DNA of 38,200 nt from contig CACJIJ010000014.1 in the NCBI GenBank assembly GCA_902593445.1, positions 1 through 38,200 on the forward strand. The letters run 5' to 3'. This DNA comes from an uncultured Pelagibacteraceae bacterium. GTDB lineage: Bacteria; Pseudomonadota; Alphaproteobacteria; Pelagibacterales; Pelagibacteraceae. This document shows, piece by piece, positions 6,034 to 16,573 of the stretch. Positions within the stretch are counted from its first letter, which is position 1; every line of letters starts with the position of its first letter. Both the position numbers and the translations under genes were made by a program. Below the pieces are notes generated by a model. It ran no database searches and was not told the DNA's origin. It saw only the letters and a list, made by a program, of their open reading frames with translations.

Positions 6034-8571
6034 GTGGAAAGATATAATTTTAAAACAATAGAAGAAAAGTGGCAATCATTCTGGGAAAAAAATAAAAGTT
6101 TCTCAACTAAAATAGATAAGAGTAAAAAAAAATTTTATTGTCTAGAAATGTTTCCTTATCCTTCTGGAAAAATCCATATGGGGCATGTAAGAAATTATAC
6201 CATTGGAGATGTACTCGCTAGATTTAAATCATTACAGGGTTTTAATGTATTACACCCAATGGGATGGGATTCTTTTGGGATGCCAGCCGAAAACGCAGCC
6301 AGACAAAATAATTTAGATCCTAAAACATGGACTGAAAAAAATATTTTAAATATGAAGTCTCAATTAAAGAAATTAGGATTATCAATTGATTGGGATCGAG
6401 AAATATCTACTTGTACACCTGAGTACTATGAACATCAACAAAGGTTTTTTTTGCAACTTTATGAAAAAGGACTTGTTTATAGAAAGGAACAATATGTTAA
6501 TTGGGATCCAGTGGATCAAACTGTTTTAGCTAATGAACAAGTTATAGATGGGAAAGGATGGAGATCAGGCGCACCTGTAGAAAGAAAAAAGCTAAATCAA
6601 TGGTTTTTTAATATTACAAAATTTTCTGAAAAACTATTAAACAATTTAAATATATTGAATGAATGGCCAAACAAAGTAAAGGTTATGCAGAAAAATTGGA
6701 TAGGTAAATCGTTTGGTTGTGAAGTTAATTTTAAAATAGATAATTCAAAAGATATTAAAGAAATAAAATGTTTTACAACAAGGCCAGACACTTTGTTTGG
6801 AATGTCTTTTTTAGCTCTATCAGTGGATCATCCAGTAGCAAAACTTTATGAAAATGACGAAAAATTTAAAGAATTTAAAAAAAATTGCTCAAACACAGGA
6901 ACTACTGAAGAGGCTATTGCAAATGCTGAAAAATTAGGCTTTAAAACTGAACTTTTTGCAATTAACCCTCTTGATGAAAAAATAAAAGTACCAATCTATT
7001 TTGCAAATTTTGTTTTAATGGATTATGGGTTTGGAGCAGTGTTTGGTTGTCCAGGGCATGATCAAAGAGATCTAGATTTTGCATTAAAATACAATTTAAA
7101 AGTAAATACAGTTGTCAAACCTGATAATGAAGATGAAACATTTAAAGTAATAGATAAAGCTTACACTGGATCTGGTACAATTTTTAATTCGTCATTTTTA
7201 GATGGTTTAAGATGTCCAGAAGAATCTATAATAGAAACGATCAAGCATTTAGAAAAAAATAAAATAGGTACGAAACAAATTAATTTTAGATTAAAAGATT
7301 GGGGTGTTTCTCGTCAAAGGTATTGGGGCTGCCCTATACCAATAATTTACGATGAACATGGCAATCCAAAGAAAGTTCCAGAGGAAATGTTGCCAGTAAA
7401 ACTTCCTGAAGTAGAAAAATTAGATCCAACTGGTAATCCTTTGGATAAATTAATTAACTGGAAAGAAGTAACTATTGACGGAAAAAAGTATTTAAGAGAA
7501 ACAGATACATTAGACACCTTTGTTGACTCTTCATGGTATTTCTTAAGATTTTGTTCTCCAAATGAAAAAAAGTATGGCTTTAACGATGAAGAAATTAAAT
7601 ATTGGATGCCTGTAGATCAATACATAGGAGGTGTGGAACATGCAATTTTACACCTACTTTATTCTAGATTTTTCATGTTAGCGCTTTCTGATAAAAATGA
7701 AAAATTTAATATTGAGGAACCATTTCAGGGTTTATTTACACAAGGTATGGTTTGTCATGAAACATACAAAAGTGATGAGGGAGACTGGTTAAGTCCGGAT
7801 GAAATAGAAACAATAAACGGTCAAAAATTTGAAAAAAATAATAGGTCAAAAAAAGTTATTATTGGAGCTTCGGAATCGATGTCGAAATCAAAAAAAAATA
7901 CAATCGATCCTGAAAAAATTATTAAAAATTATGGAGCTGATTCTGCGAGATTGTTTATTCTTTCTGATAGTCCTCCAGAGAAAGATGTTCAATGGTCAGA
8001 TGAAGGTATAGCCTCTTCTCATAAGTTTATTCAAAAACTTTGGTTGTTAGATCAAAAAATTTCAAGCGAAATTTCTAAAGATCATATTAAGGATTCAGAT
8101 GAAAAATTAACAAAGTATACAAATCAATATTTAAAAAAAATGACAGATAATTTGAATAATTTTAGTTATAATAAATTAATAGCCAATCTTCATGAAGTGT
8201 ATAGTTTTCTTAATAAAGAAATATTAAAGAATTATAGCAAAAAAACACTTATAGAAAACTATAGCAAGATATTAATTACAATGATTCCAATAATACCTCA
8301 CTTTGCTTCAGAATGTTTAGAAAAAAATAACTTTAAAATTAATATCAATTGGCCAACTTATGATGAAACCTTGTTATTTGAAGATAACATTAAGATTGTT
8401 GTGCAAATTAATGGTAAAAAAAGAGCTTTAGTTGATGCAAAAAGAGATATTGAAGAAAGTGATTTGATAAAAAATGTTAAGCAAAATAATGATTTAAAAA
8501 AATATCTTGATGGGAAAGAATTATCTAAAATAGTATTTGTTAAGAATAAACTAATTAATATAATTTTATGA
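6034..8571 (+). CDS. leuS: Leucyl-tRNA synthetase
   Basis: 845 residues with a GTG start at 6034. Class I motifs are intact: HMGH at 48-51 within [10 protein letters not shown], and MSKSK at 616-620 for the KMSKS loop. A connective editing domain is present between them (TTRPDTLFG, then [15 protein letters not shown]), and the catalytic-domain stretch DTFVDSSWY is clear. It charges tRNA-Leu with leucine and proofreads mischarged products. The length is normal for bacterial LeuRS. It is followed by lptE with a 4 bp ATGA overlap. The GTG start is chosen because [14 protein letters not shown] is the family N-terminus and no in-frame ATG lies nearer. Confidence 0.97.
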   Translation: MERYNFKTIEEKWQSFWEKNKSFSTKIDKSKKKFYCLEMFPYPSGKIHMGHVRNYTIGDVLARFKSLQGFNVLHPMGWDSFGMPAENAARQNNLDPKTWTEKNILNMKSQLKKLGLSIDWDREISTCTPEYYEHQQRFFLQLYEKGLVYRKEQYVNWDPVDQTVLANEQVIDGKGWRSGAPVERKKLNQWFFNITKFSEKLLNNLNILNEWPNKVKVMQKNWIGKSFGCEVNFKIDNSKDIKEIKCFTTRPDTLFGMSFLALSVDHPVAKLYENDEKFKEFKKNCSNTGTTEEAIANAEKLGFKTELFAINPLDEKIKVPIYFANFVLMDYGFGAVFGCPGHDQRDLDFALKYNLKVNTVVKPDNEDETFKVIDKAYTGSGTIFNSSFLDGLRCPEESIIETIKHLEKNKIGTKQINFRLKDWGVSRQRYWGCPIPIIYDEHGNPKKVPEEMLPVKLPEVEKLDPTGNPLDKLINWKEVTIDGKKYLRETDTLDTFVDSSWYFLRFCSPNEKKYGFNDEEIKYWMPVDQYIGGVEHAILHLLYSRFFMLALSDKNEKFNIEEPFQGLFTQGMVCHETYKSDEGDWLSPDEIETINGQKFEKNNRSKKVIIGASESMSKSKKNTIDPEKIIKNYGADSARLFILSDSPPEKDVQWSDEGIASSHKFIQKLWLLDQKISSEISKDHIKDSDEKLTKYTNQYLKKMTDNLNNFSYNKLIANLHEVYSFLNKEILKNYSKKTLIENYSKILITMIPIIPHFASECLEKNNFKININWPTYDETLLFEDNIKIVVQINGKKRALVDAKRDIEESDLIKNVKQNNDLKKYLDGKELSKIVFVKNKLINIIL

Positions 8572-9035
8572 GAACTATTATAAGAAACACAACCACATTT
8601 TTATTAACAATTATTCTATTAGCAAATTGTGGTTTTACACCAATGTACAAAGATTTTTCTAATACAAATTTTTCAATAAAAATTGATCAAATGTCTGGAA
8701 ATAGAAATATTAATAACAAAATTAAAAATATCTTATCTAAATATAATTTTACTAACAAAAATAGAAATTTTAATGTTTCTTTTGATACTGAATATAGAAA
8801 AGATATTGTGGCCAAAGACACTACGGGTGCTGCTACTGAATATAAAATAATAGTTGAGACAGAGTTCACTATAATTTCAGAAGAATTCCAAAAACAAATT
8901 AAAATTTCAGAAAGTTTTAATATGCAAAGTATGAGCGATAAACTAGAAGAGCAAGACTACGAGAACAATATTAATGATAATTTATCAAACACAATTTCCC
9001 GTAAACTGATTTTACAATTATCACAAATTAAATGA
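8568..9035 (+). CDS. lptE: LPS-assembly lipoprotein LptE
   Basis: 155 residues. Signal peptide with lipobox LANC (C21), then the GFTPMY start typical of alphaproteobacterial LptE. The rest is a small alpha/beta domain with a low-similarity sequence. By family, LptE plugs the LptD barrel and helps insert lipopolysaccharide at the outer membrane. The position between leuS and holA is the usual LptE location in proteobacteria and is the main support for the name. It overlaps leuS and holA by 4 bp each (ATGA), so the three are probably translated as one unit. Confidence 0.85.
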   Translation: MRTIIRNTTTFLLTIILLANCGFTPMYKDFSNTNFSIKIDQMSGNRNINNKIKNILSKYNFTNKNRNFNVSFDTEYRKDIVAKDTTGAATEYKIIVETEFTIISEEFQKQIKISESFNMQSMSDKLEEQDYENNINDNLSNTISRKLILQLSQIK

Positions 9036-10009
9036 TTATAAAATCTTTTGAATTATCAAAAATAGATTTAAAAAAAAATAAATTAATTCTTTTTTATGGT
9101 AAAAATAATGGATTTAAAAAATCAGCCACAGATGATTTAAAAAAAAAATTTAAAAATATCTTAATTTATGATGAAAAAGAAATTTTAGAAAATAAAGATA
9201 ATTTTTTTGATAATATTTTTACTAAATCACTTTTTGAAACAAATAAATTTATAATAATTAAAAGAGGTTCAGACAAAATAATAAATATAATTAATCAAAT
9301 CATAGATAAGAACCTTGATGATATTAATATTTTAATAAACGCTGAAAATCTTGAAAAAAGATCGAAATTAAGAACACTTTTTGAAAAAAACAAAGATTGC
9401 ATTTGTGCTCCTTTTTATTCGGATAACGATCAAACATTATCAAAGTTGGCACACAATTTTTTAAAAGAAAAAAATATTTCATTATCTCCAGCAAATTTAA
9501 ATTTAATAATAAATAAATGTAATGGTGACAGAGAAAATTTAATAAATGAATTAAATAAAATAGAATATTTCCAAATGAATGGAAAAAAAATTACATCTGA
9601 AAATATTGCTAAATTAATTAATTTAAATGAAAATCATAATTTATCGGAACTAATTAATAATTGTCTGTTAAAAAATAAAAAAAGAACAATTTATCTTTTA
9701 AATGAAAATAATTTTGCTAATGAGGAAAGTGTTTTAATTGTGAGAACCTTTTTGAATAAATGCAAAAGAATACTGGAACTTGCAAATAATTATAAGAAAA
9801 ATAAAAGTATCGATTTAACAATAGCATCTGCTAAGCCACCTATTTTTTGGAAAGAAATAGAGATTACAAAGCAACAGATTTATAAATTGCCTCCTAAAAA
9901 AATTAAGCAATTGATAACTGAATTGAGCGAATTAGAATTAAATATAAAAAAAAATATTAATAACTCAATCTATTTAGTCACTGACTATATTTTAGAGCTA
10001 GCCTCTTAG
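9032..10009 (+). CDS. holA: DNA polymerase III delta subunit
   Basis: 325 residues, close to the family's usual 330-340. It has the clamp-loader delta layout: an N-terminal FYGKNNGFKK segment replacing a functional P-loop, an NAENLEKRSKLRTLFEK segment in the middle of domain 1, and a helical domain with CNGDRENLINELNKIEYF. By family, delta opens the beta sliding clamp within the gamma complex. The gene follows lptE with a 4 bp overlap and converges on parB with a 4 bp gap and no evident terminator. Family sequence conservation is low, so the assignment also rests on its position after lptE. Confidence 0.9.
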   Translation: MIIKSFELSKIDLKKNKLILFYGKNNGFKKSATDDLKKKFKNILIYDEKEILENKDNFFDNIFTKSLFETNKFIIIKRGSDKIINIINQIIDKNLDDINILINAENLEKRSKLRTLFEKNKDCICAPFYSDNDQTLSKLAHNFLKEKNISLSPANLNLIINKCNGDRENLINELNKIEYFQMNGKKITSENIAKLINLNENHNLSELINNCLLKNKKRTIYLLNENNFANEESVLIVRTFLNKCKRILELANNYKKNKSIDLTIASAKPPIFWKEIEITKQQIYKLPPKKIKQLITELSELELNIKKNINNSIYLVTDYILELAS

Positions 10010-10013
10010 ATAA

Positions 10014-10856
10014 TTAATAATGTTCTTTAATTATATTAATTATTTTATTTAACTGATCTAAATCTTTATATTCAAAAGAAACTTTACCCTTATTTCTTTT
10101 GTTGTTTTGTATATCAACGTTTAAACCAATCTTGTTAGATATAGAGAGCTCAAGTGCTATGATGTTTGTGTCTTTACTAATTTTTGACCTTTGTTTTTTC
10201 TTTTTAAAAATCTGAACAAAGCTTTCGGTTTGCCTAACAGAAAGTTTGTTTTCTATAATTTTATTTGCTACAAATCCTGCGTTTTCTAAACCAACTAAGA
10301 TTTTAGCATGTCCAGCTGTTAATTGTTGAGACTCTAATAGTTTAATAACCTCATCTGGCAAAGTTAAAATTCTTAATGAATTGGCTATATAACTTCTGCT
10401 CTTACCTATAAATTTTGAAACCTTATCTTGGTCATAAGAAAATTCATCGATAAGTTTTTTATAGCCTTGTGCTTCTTCAAGTGGGTTGAGATCGTGTCTT
10501 TGAACGTTTTCTACAATTGCAAATTCTAAAGATCTCAAATCATCTGCCTCGGTGACTACCACAGGGACATTGTGCAATCCAGCTCTCTGGGCTGCTAACC
10601 ATCTTCTTTCTCCCGCAATTATCTCAAATTTTGATTTATCACTTTTTAATTTTCTTACTATGATAGGCTGTATCATGCCTCTTTCCTTAATTGAATTGGA
10701 TAAATCTTCTAAACTAGTTTCATCAAAAATTTTTCTTGGTTGAAATTTATTTGGTACTAATTCACTAATAGGCAACTGATTTTGTTTAGGCTCTACTTTT
10801 GTATCACCTATTAAAGAAGACAGACCTCTACCTAATCCTTTTTTAATTTTGTCCAT
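10014..10856 (-). CDS. parB: Chromosome-partitioning protein ParB
   Basis: 280 residues. It starts with KKGLGRGLSSLI, the ParA-stimulating N-terminal segment, followed by the CTP-binding ParB/Spo0J core with GERRWLAAQRAG and ENVQRHDLNPLEEA, then a helix-turn-helix (DQDKVSKFIGKSRSYIANSLRIL) that reads parS and a C-terminal dimerisation part. By family it loads at parS, spreads, and recruits SMC and ParA to segregate origins. A perfect parS site lies 1.4 kb away inside rsmG. The start shares one base with the parA stop (TAATG). Confidence 0.97.
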   Translation of the reverse strand: MDKIKKGLGRGLSSLIGDTKVEPKQNQLPISELVPNKFQPRKIFDETSLEDLSNSIKERGMIQPIIVRKLKSDKSKFEIIAGERRWLAAQRAGLHNVPVVVTEADDLRSLEFAIVENVQRHDLNPLEEAQGYKKLIDEFSYDQDKVSKFIGKSRSYIANSLRILTLPDEVIKLLESQQLTAGHAKILVGLENAGFVANKIIENKLSVRQTESFVQIFKKKKQRSKISKDTNIIALELSISNKIGLNVDIQNNKRNKGKVSFEYKDLDQLNKIINIIKEHY

Positions 10857-11650
10857 TAAGCAGCACTTCCTATTGTTGCCTCTTGATTTATAAATTCATC
10901 AGTAAAACTAAAATATGATTTACTACCAGGACAAGATTTATCATAAATTAAAACTGGCATTCCGTGTGAAGGTGCTTCTGATAATCTTACATTTCTAGGT
11001 ATCACTGTTGAGTAAACTTTTTCACTAAAATAATCTCTTGCTTCTTGCTCAACTTGTGAGGATAGCTTATTTCTTTTGTCATACATTGTTAATAGTATAC
11101 CTCTTATTTTCAAATCTGGATTTAAACTTACTTTTATCCTTTCTATAGTCTTCATCAGTTGTGTCAGACCCTCTAATGCAAAAAATTCTGTTTGCAAGGG
11201 GACCAAAAGAGAATTAGAGCTTACTAAGGCCATTACTGTCAAAAGGCTCAAAGAAGGTGGACAATCAATTAATACATAATCGTATAATCCTCTAGAATTG
11301 TTTAAATATGCGGCTAATTTGGTCTTTAATATGAAGGCTCTATTGCTATCATCAGCTGTCTCCACCTCAAGTCCTGAAAGGTCTACATTAGATGTGATGA
11401 TATCTAAATTTTCAAACTGTGTTTTTTTAATTACATCATGAATTTCTTTCGATCCATTCAATACTCCATAAATAGTGTCGCTAGAGTTATCTATATTAGA
11501 TAATCCAAGACCAGTAGTAGCATTTCCTTGTGGGTCTAGATCAATTACTAAAATTTTTTTATTAAGTTGAGATAATCCAGCTGCCAGATTTATTACTGTA
11601 GTGGTCTTCCCTACCCCACCTTTTTGATTTATAACAGAAATAATTTGCAT
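10856..11650 (-). CDS. parA: Chromosome-partitioning ATPase ParA
   Basis: 264 residues, a MinD/ParA-type ATPase. Deviant Walker A is NQKGGVGKTTT near residues 8-18, Walker A' is VIDLDPQGNATTGLG, and Walker B is VLIDCPPSL. By family, the ATP-bound dimer coats the nucleoid and is released by ParB-parS complexes, moving origins apart. The parA-parB order directly after rsmG and mnmG is the standard origin-proximal arrangement. parA starts 20 bp after the rsmG stop and is probably cotranscribed with the mnmG-rsmG genes upstream. Confidence 0.97.
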   Translation of the reverse strand: MQIISVINQKGGVGKTTTVINLAAGLSQLNKKILVIDLDPQGNATTGLGLSNIDNSSDTIYGVLNGSKEIHDVIKKTQFENLDIITSNVDLSGLEVETADDSNRAFILKTKLAAYLNNSRGLYDYVLIDCPPSLSLLTVMALVSSNSLLVPLQTEFFALEGLTQLMKTIERIKVSLNPDLKIRGILLTMYDKRNKLSSQVEQEARDYFSEKVYSTVIPRNVRLSEAPSHGMPVLIYDKSCPGSKSYFSFTDEFINQEATIGSAA

Positions 11651-11670
11651 TAACTTTTTTTAATATCCTT

Positions 11671-12315
11671 TTAATTTTTTTTTATAATTTTTTTTATATT
11701 TATCAAAAATGACTCTTCATTTGTTACACTTTTTTTTTCTACGTATTCCATTTCCCATTTTTTTTTTGAATCTTCAAAAATTTTATTTCCACTTTTTCCC
11801 ATAAAAAAAATTAAATTTTTATATTTTGAAAAATTCTCAAATACTAAATCCAAAACAACCGGCATTGGTTTAAATGCTCTAGACATTATTGTGCCTGTTT
11901 CTAAATTTTTTATTTCAAAAATATTTTTTTGAATAATTTTTGTATTTAATTTTAATTTTTCAGAAACTTTTCTTAAAAAACGGCTTTTATGATAGCTTTT
12001 TTCATAAAGGTGCACATTCATATTATTTTTCATATTTTTTAGTATAATTGCTACTATTACACCAGGTATCCCCCCTCCAGAACCTAAATCTGTAGTTGTA
12101 TTACTATTTAAGTCAACAAAATCAATAATTTGTGCAGAATCTATAATATGTCGATCAATTATAGCTTTTTTTGATGCTGTTTTTTGGCCAATTATGTTGA
12201 TTTTTTTGTTTTCTTCAAGAATCATGGATATATAGTTTTCAAAGTCCAAAAATGTTTCACGTGAAACATTTAAGTGATTGATTCTAGAATAAGAATTTAA
12301 AATTTCTGTATCCAT
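11671..12315 (-). CDS. rsmG: 16S rRNA (guanine-N7) methyltransferase RsmG
   Basis: 214 residues. The SAM-binding motif is TTDLGSGGGIPGVIVAI, with an upstream RHIIDSAQI segment and later MSRAFKPMP, all usual for RsmG/GidB. It methylates N7 of a guanine (G527 in E. coli numbering) in 16S rRNA. The start overlaps the mnmG stop by one base. Codons 17-21 (VSRET) are spelled so that they contain the ParB-binding palindrome parS. The C-terminal region is lysine-rich, and long T runs on the plus strand reflect the extreme AT bias. Confidence 0.94.
   Translation of the reverse strand: MDTEILNSYSRINHLNVSRETFLDFENYISMILEENKKINIIGQKTASKKAIIDRHIIDSAQIIDFVDLNSNTTTDLGSGGGIPGVIVAIILKNMKNNMNVHLYEKSYHKSRFLRKVSEKLKLNTKIIQKNIFEIKNLETGTIMSRAFKPMPVVLDLVFENFSKYKNLIFFMGKSGNKIFEDSKKKWEMEYVEKKSVTNEESFLINIKKIIKKN
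12253..12268. promoter_or_regulatory. parS: parS centromere site (perfect 16-bp palindrome)
   Basis: TGTTTCACGTGAAACA, an exact match to the consensus bacterial ParB-binding palindrome, lying within codons 16-21 of rsmG. It is 1.4 kb from parB and about 10.6 kb from the proposed replication origin. This position is as expected for the nucleation point of ParB spreading. No second copy was noticed in the window. Confidence 0.95.
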
Positions 12316-14186
12316 TAAGCTATATGCTTAATAGACTTTCTTTTGACATGTGACAACAAAATATATACGGCTGCAGGGGTAATTCCGTCTATTCTTAAAG
12401 CTTGACCCATTGTTTTTGGCTTTATTTGCTTAAATTTAGCTTTTACCTCATTAGACAAACCTGAAAGGTCATCATAATTAATTCTATCAGGGATTATAAG
12501 ATTTTCATCCCTCTTAAATGCTAAAATATCTGCTTTTTGCTTCTTTAAATACCCCCTATAATGAGAATTTATTTCTACCTGTTCATCAATTTCTTTACTA
12601 AAAAAAGGTATATCAGACCACATTTCCCTGATTTTACTCATATTTACCCCTTTTTGGGTTAAAACTTCACTAGATGATCTTAATATTCCATCTTTTGCAA
12701 TTTTAATTCCAAATTTCTCGGCCTTAGATGGTGAAATAGTTGATTCGTTCATTTTTAAACTAATTTGTTTAATTTGTTCAAATTTATTCAAATAAATACC
12801 TTTTCTTGCTTCACCTATTAAGCCAATCTCAATTCCCTTAGCTGTTAATCTTTGATCGGCATTATCAGATCTTAGACTTAATCGATATTCAGCTCTTGAT
12901 GTAAACATACGATATGGTTCAGCTACTCCTTTAGTTACTAAATCGTCAATCATTACTCCAATATAGGCATCAGATCTATCAAGTATGAATGGTTCTAATT
13001 TTTTAACAGATAAGGCAGCATTTATTCCTGCTATAAGGCCTTGTGCAGCAGCTTCCTCATATCCTGTTGTTCCATTAATCTGACCAGCAAGATAAAGGTT
13101 GCTTATCTTTTTAGTTTCAAGGGTCAAGAATAGTTCACGTGGATCTATATAGTCATATTCAATTGCATACCCTGGTCTTAATATAGTAACATTCTCTAAA
13201 CCATTGATATTATTACATATTTCCTGTTGAACATCTGCTGGGAGTGAAGTGGAGATACCATTAGGATAAATTGTGTAATCATTTAAGCCCTCTGGCTCTA
13301 AAAATATCTGATGACGGACCTTATCTGCAAATTTTACTATCTTGTCCTCTATAGACGGACAATATCTTGGTCCCACACCCTTTATATTCCCTGAGTACAT
13401 TGCGCTCTTAGATAAATTCTTTTCTATAATTCTATGAACCTTCTCATTTGTATATGTCATTCGACACGACACTTGTTTGTTCAAATTTTTTTTTGTTAAA
13501 AATGAAAAAAAATAAGGATCTTCATCTGCGAATTGTTCTTCTAAGTTTTCAAAATTAATTGTTCTTGCATCCAACCTTGGTGGTGTTCCAGTTTTTAATC
13601 TTCCAATTTTAAAATCATATTTAGCTAATTGCTCACTCAAACCTGTAGAAGGTTTTTCATCGTATCTACCTGCAGGAGTCCTTTCATCACCTATATGTAT
13701 CAAACCATTTAAAAAAGTGCCTGTTGTGAGTATTATCTTATTAGATAGAACTTTCTTACCTTCTTTAGTTTCAAATCCACTTATAGAATTTTTATCAAAA
13801 ATAAACTTTACTACAGGATCTGAAAAAACGCTTAAATTACAATAGTTTACTAGTTTTTCTTGCATATATTTACGATATAATGATCTATCTGATTGGGTTC
13901 TTGGTCCTCTGACTGCTGGCCCTCTACTTCTATTTAATAATCTAAATTGAATGCCTGATTTGTCTGCTACTTCGCCCATAACACCATCAAGGGCATCTAT
14001 TTCTCTAACTAAATGTCCTTTACCCAAACCACCTATTGCTGGGTTGCATGACATCTCTCCAATAGTTTCTATTTTGTGAGTAAACAGGGCTGTGTTTATA
14101 CCTAGACGTGCAGAAGCTGCAGCAGCCTCACATCCAGCATGACCACCTCCAATTACAACTACATCAAACGACAAATCATTTTTCAT
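12315..14186 (-). CDS. mnmG: tRNA uridine-5-carboxymethylaminomethyl(34) synthesis enzyme MnmG
   Basis: 623 residues, full length. FAD-binding [10 protein letters not shown] sits at the N-terminus, followed by [26 protein letters not shown], the signature [15 protein letters not shown] and the C-terminal helical domain that contacts MnmE ([15 protein letters not shown]). With MnmE it modifies U34 of certain tRNAs, using FAD and methylenetetrahydrofolate. The genes mnmG, rsmG, parA and parB run in one direction with 1-20 bp gaps. A 117 bp spacer with a short inverted repeat separates it from mnmE. Confidence 0.97.
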   Translation of the reverse strand: MKNDLSFDVVVIGGGHAGCEAAAASARLGINTALFTHKIETIGEMSCNPAIGGLGKGHLVREIDALDGVMGEVADKSGIQFRLLNRSRGPAVRGPRTQSDRSLYRKYMQEKLVNYCNLSVFSDPVVKFIFDKNSISGFETKEGKKVLSNKIILTTGTFLNGLIHIGDERTPAGRYDEKPSTGLSEQLAKYDFKIGRLKTGTPPRLDARTINFENLEEQFADEDPYFFSFLTKKNLNKQVSCRMTYTNEKVHRIIEKNLSKSAMYSGNIKGVGPRYCPSIEDKIVKFADKVRHQIFLEPEGLNDYTIYPNGISTSLPADVQQEICNNINGLENVTILRPGYAIEYDYIDPRELFLTLETKKISNLYLAGQINGTTGYEEAAAQGLIAGINAALSVKKLEPFILDRSDAYIGVMIDDLVTKGVAEPYRMFTSRAEYRLSLRSDNADQRLTAKGIEIGLIGEARKGIYLNKFEQIKQISLKMNESTISPSKAEKFGIKIAKDGILRSSSEVLTQKGVNMSKIREMWSDIPFFSKEIDEQVEINSHYRGYLKKQKADILAFKRDENLIIPDRINYDDLSGLSNEVKAKFKQIKPKTMGQALRIDGITPAAVYILLSHVKRKSIKHIA

Positions 14187-14224
14187 AATCCAAATTTATA
14201 TGTGATTATATAATTTACAAGATA

Positions 14225-14248
14225 GGCTTAATTTTTTGTAAATAAGCC
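14225..14248. repeat. Inverted repeat between mnmE and mnmG
   Basis: GGCTTA (14225-14230) and TAAGCC (14243-14248) can pair with a 12-base loop, in the 117 bp gap after mnmE and before mnmG. No T tract follows on the minus strand, so it is not a standard intrinsic terminator. It could be an mRNA processing or stabilising hairpin, or chance in AT-rich DNA. Confidence 0.35.
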
Positions 14249-14303
14249 AATATTATCAACGTTTTTTGGTAAAAAAATGCAAAAAAGCCAGCAAAATGGA
14301 GTA

Positions 14304-15635
14304 TTATTTACCGATACAAAAATCGTTGAAAATACTACCTAATATCTCCTCTACATCGACTTTTCCAACAATCATGCCTAAATGTCTAGTGGCTAATCTC
14401 AAATCTTCTGCTGCTTTATCAAAATCCTCGATTTCTTTTTTTTGATTGAAGTTATTTAAATAATCCAAACATTGTTGCAAATGTTGTCGATGTCTTTCTC
14501 TGGTAATTAAAATATCATCACTTGAAATAAATTTATTTTTTAAATTTTTTTTTATTTTTGAAATTAATTCTTCAATGTTTTTATTTTCTTTAATCGAAAT
14601 TAAAACATGATTTGTTTTTTTAATTTCTGGATTAATATCTTTTTCTAAAAGATCAGACTTATTTATAACTAAAATTGCATTGTCATGTAACAAATCCTTC
14701 AAAACATCAGTAAAATCAAGGCTTTTTACATCAATAACAACAAGCTTTAAATCTGCTTCTTCAGCTCTATTTAGAGATAATTTAATTCCTTTTTTTTCTA
14801 TCTCATCTTTAGAGTCTCTTATTCCAGCTGTATCAGATATTATAACTGGATAACCATCTATATTGAGATGTGTTTCGATCACGTCTCTAGTTGTGCCAGC
14901 AATTTCGGAAACAATTGCTACATCTCGATTAGATAAATGATTCATCAGGCTAGATTTTCCAACATTTGTTGGACCAAGAATAGCAATTTTAAAGCCTTCT
15001 CTAATTCTTTCTCCAACTTTTTGATCATTTAATATTTTTTTAATTTTATTTATTACTTCATCAGAACTATATTTAATTTCATTTAAAATATTATTTGGCA
15101 AATCCTCATCTGGAAAGTCTATTTTAGCTTCAACATGCGATAAAATTTTTAAAAGTTTTTCTCTAAGAAAATTAAATTCATCTGCTGATTTTCCATTAAT
15201 CATTTTGATTGCTTGTTGTCTTTGAATTTCAGTTTCTGATGAAATTAAATCAGCAATACTTTCAGCTTTAAGTAAATTTATTTTTCCATTTTGAAACGCT
15301 AGTTTTGTGAATTCACCTGGATCTGCTAACCTACAATTTTCTATACCTGAAAGGGTAGAGTGTAAAGCATCGACAACAGCTTTACTGCCATGAACATGAA
15401 TTTCGGCCATGTCTTCACCTGTATAGCTCTGAGGTCCAGGAAACCAGATAATTAACCCCTCATCAATCAGCTCAGAAGTGTTGATTTTGTTGATTTTTCT
15501 AAGTGAAGCTATTCGTGGCTTTGGAATTTTTTTTTTCGTAATTGCTTCTAATATCTCAGAGGTTTTGCTTCCAGAAATTCTTACAACGGCAATACCAGAA
15601 ATTCCTGGTCCTGAGGATAAAGCATAAATAGTCAT
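14304..15635 (-). CDS. mnmE: tRNA modification GTPase MnmE
   Basis: 443 residues. The N-terminal folate-binding domain begins with IYALSSGPGISGIAVVRISG. The inserted G domain has P-loop GPTNVGKSS (221-229), DTAG near 266 and NKSD. The C-terminus ends in the invariant CIGK, with C440. It is a potassium-stimulated GTPase that works with MnmG on wobble uridine. In many alphaproteobacteria mnmE is next to rho; here three accessory genes sit between them. The start is 47 bp from the divergent sulfotransferase start. Confidence 0.97.
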   Translation of the reverse strand: MTIYALSSGPGISGIAVVRISGSKTSEILEAITKKKIPKPRIASLRKINKINTSELIDEGLIIWFPGPQSYTGEDMAEIHVHGSKAVVDALHSTLSGIENCRLADPGEFTKLAFQNGKINLLKAESIADLISSETEIQRQQAIKMINGKSADEFNFLREKLLKILSHVEAKIDFPDEDLPNNILNEIKYSSDEVINKIKKILNDQKVGERIREGFKIAILGPTNVGKSSLMNHLSNRDVAIVSEIAGTTRDVIETHLNIDGYPVIISDTAGIRDSKDEIEKKGIKLSLNRAEEADLKLVVIDVKSLDFTDVLKDLLHDNAILVINKSDLLEKDINPEIKKTNHVLISIKENKNIEELISKIKKNLKNKFISSDDILITRERHRQHLQQCLDYLNNFNQKKEIEDFDKAAEDLRLATRHLGMIVGKVDVEEILGSIFNDFCIGK

Positions 15636-15682
15636 ATATAGTAACTATAGCTTTGTATTATTCTTAATTATATAATTTTTTC

Positions 15683-16516
15683 ATGATTATTTGGCTAGCT
15701 TCTTACCCAAAAAGTGGAAATACATGGGTTAGGGTTTTTTTAAATTCGCTATTTTACACAGATAATAACGACACTGACATAAACAATTTATCTATTGGAC
15801 AGTTCCCTAACAGAAAACATTTTGAAGATATTACAGATAATATAGATGATATAGATGAGTTTTCTAAAAATTGTATAAATGCTCAATTAAGACTGAATTT
15901 ATCAAACGAGACAAAATTTTTCAAAACACATCATGCCTATTGGCAAAATGGAGAATATCGGTTTACTGACATCCAAACAACTCTAGGAGTAATTTATATT
16001 GTACGAGATCCAAGAAATGTAATTACATCTATAAAGAATCATTTTAATTTTGATAATTACAACGAGACATTAAATTTTTTAACAGATGAAAAAAAAGTTA
16101 TTGGAGTTAAAAATTCAAAAAAACAAATGGATTTACCACATATTATATCATCATGGAAAAATCATTTTAATTCTTGGAAAAAAATGAAAAAAAATTATTT
16201 ATTAATAAAATACGAAAATTTAATTGATAATCCAGAGATAGAGTTTCAGAAAATTACAGATTACTTAGAAAAGTTACTGAATAAAAAACTTAACAAAAAC
16301 AAAATTTTAGATGCTATAGAAAAAAGTAGTTTTGATAATTTAAAACAAAAAGAAGAACTTAATGGATTTATAGAAGCAGCAAAGTCATCAGATTATGCTA
16401 CACCCTTTTTCAACATGGGCCCAAATAATGATTGGAAGAAATTACTGAATAAGAATATATCAGATAAAATAGAAATAGAATTTAAAACAGAAATGTCAGA
16501 ATTAAATTATCTTTAA
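15683..16516 (+). CDS. Sulfotransferase family protein (copy 1)
   Basis: 277 residues. The PAPS 5'-phosphosulfate loop is YPKSGNTW (8-15), the 3'-phosphate strand is IVRDPRNV (106-113), and the C-terminal GPNNDWKKLL (246-255) corresponds to the G-x-x-G-D-W-K motif of cytosolic sulfotransferases. KTHH (81-84) may supply the catalytic base. By family it would transfer sulfate from PAPS to a hydroxyl or amine; the acceptor is unknown. No signal peptide is seen. It is clearly paralogous to the gene at 28444-29286. It sits in an accessory patch between mnmE and rho beside a radical SAM protein and an SGNH protein, a setting that suggests modification of a surface glycan or a small metabolite. Confidence 0.85.
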   Translation: MIIWLASYPKSGNTWVRVFLNSLFYTDNNDTDINNLSIGQFPNRKHFEDITDNIDDIDEFSKNCINAQLRLNLSNETKFFKTHHAYWQNGEYRFTDIQTTLGVIYIVRDPRNVITSIKNHFNFDNYNETLNFLTDEKKVIGVKNSKKQMDLPHIISSWKNHFNSWKKMKKNYLLIKYENLIDNPEIEFQKITDYLEKLLNKKLNKNKILDAIEKSSFDNLKQKEELNGFIEAAKSSDYATPFFNMGPNNDWKKLLNKNISDKIEIEFKTEMSELNYL

Positions 16517-16573
16517 TTATGTAGGTTTATTCATTTAGATAATTATTTCTTGAAATTTATAGTTTTGTAAATT

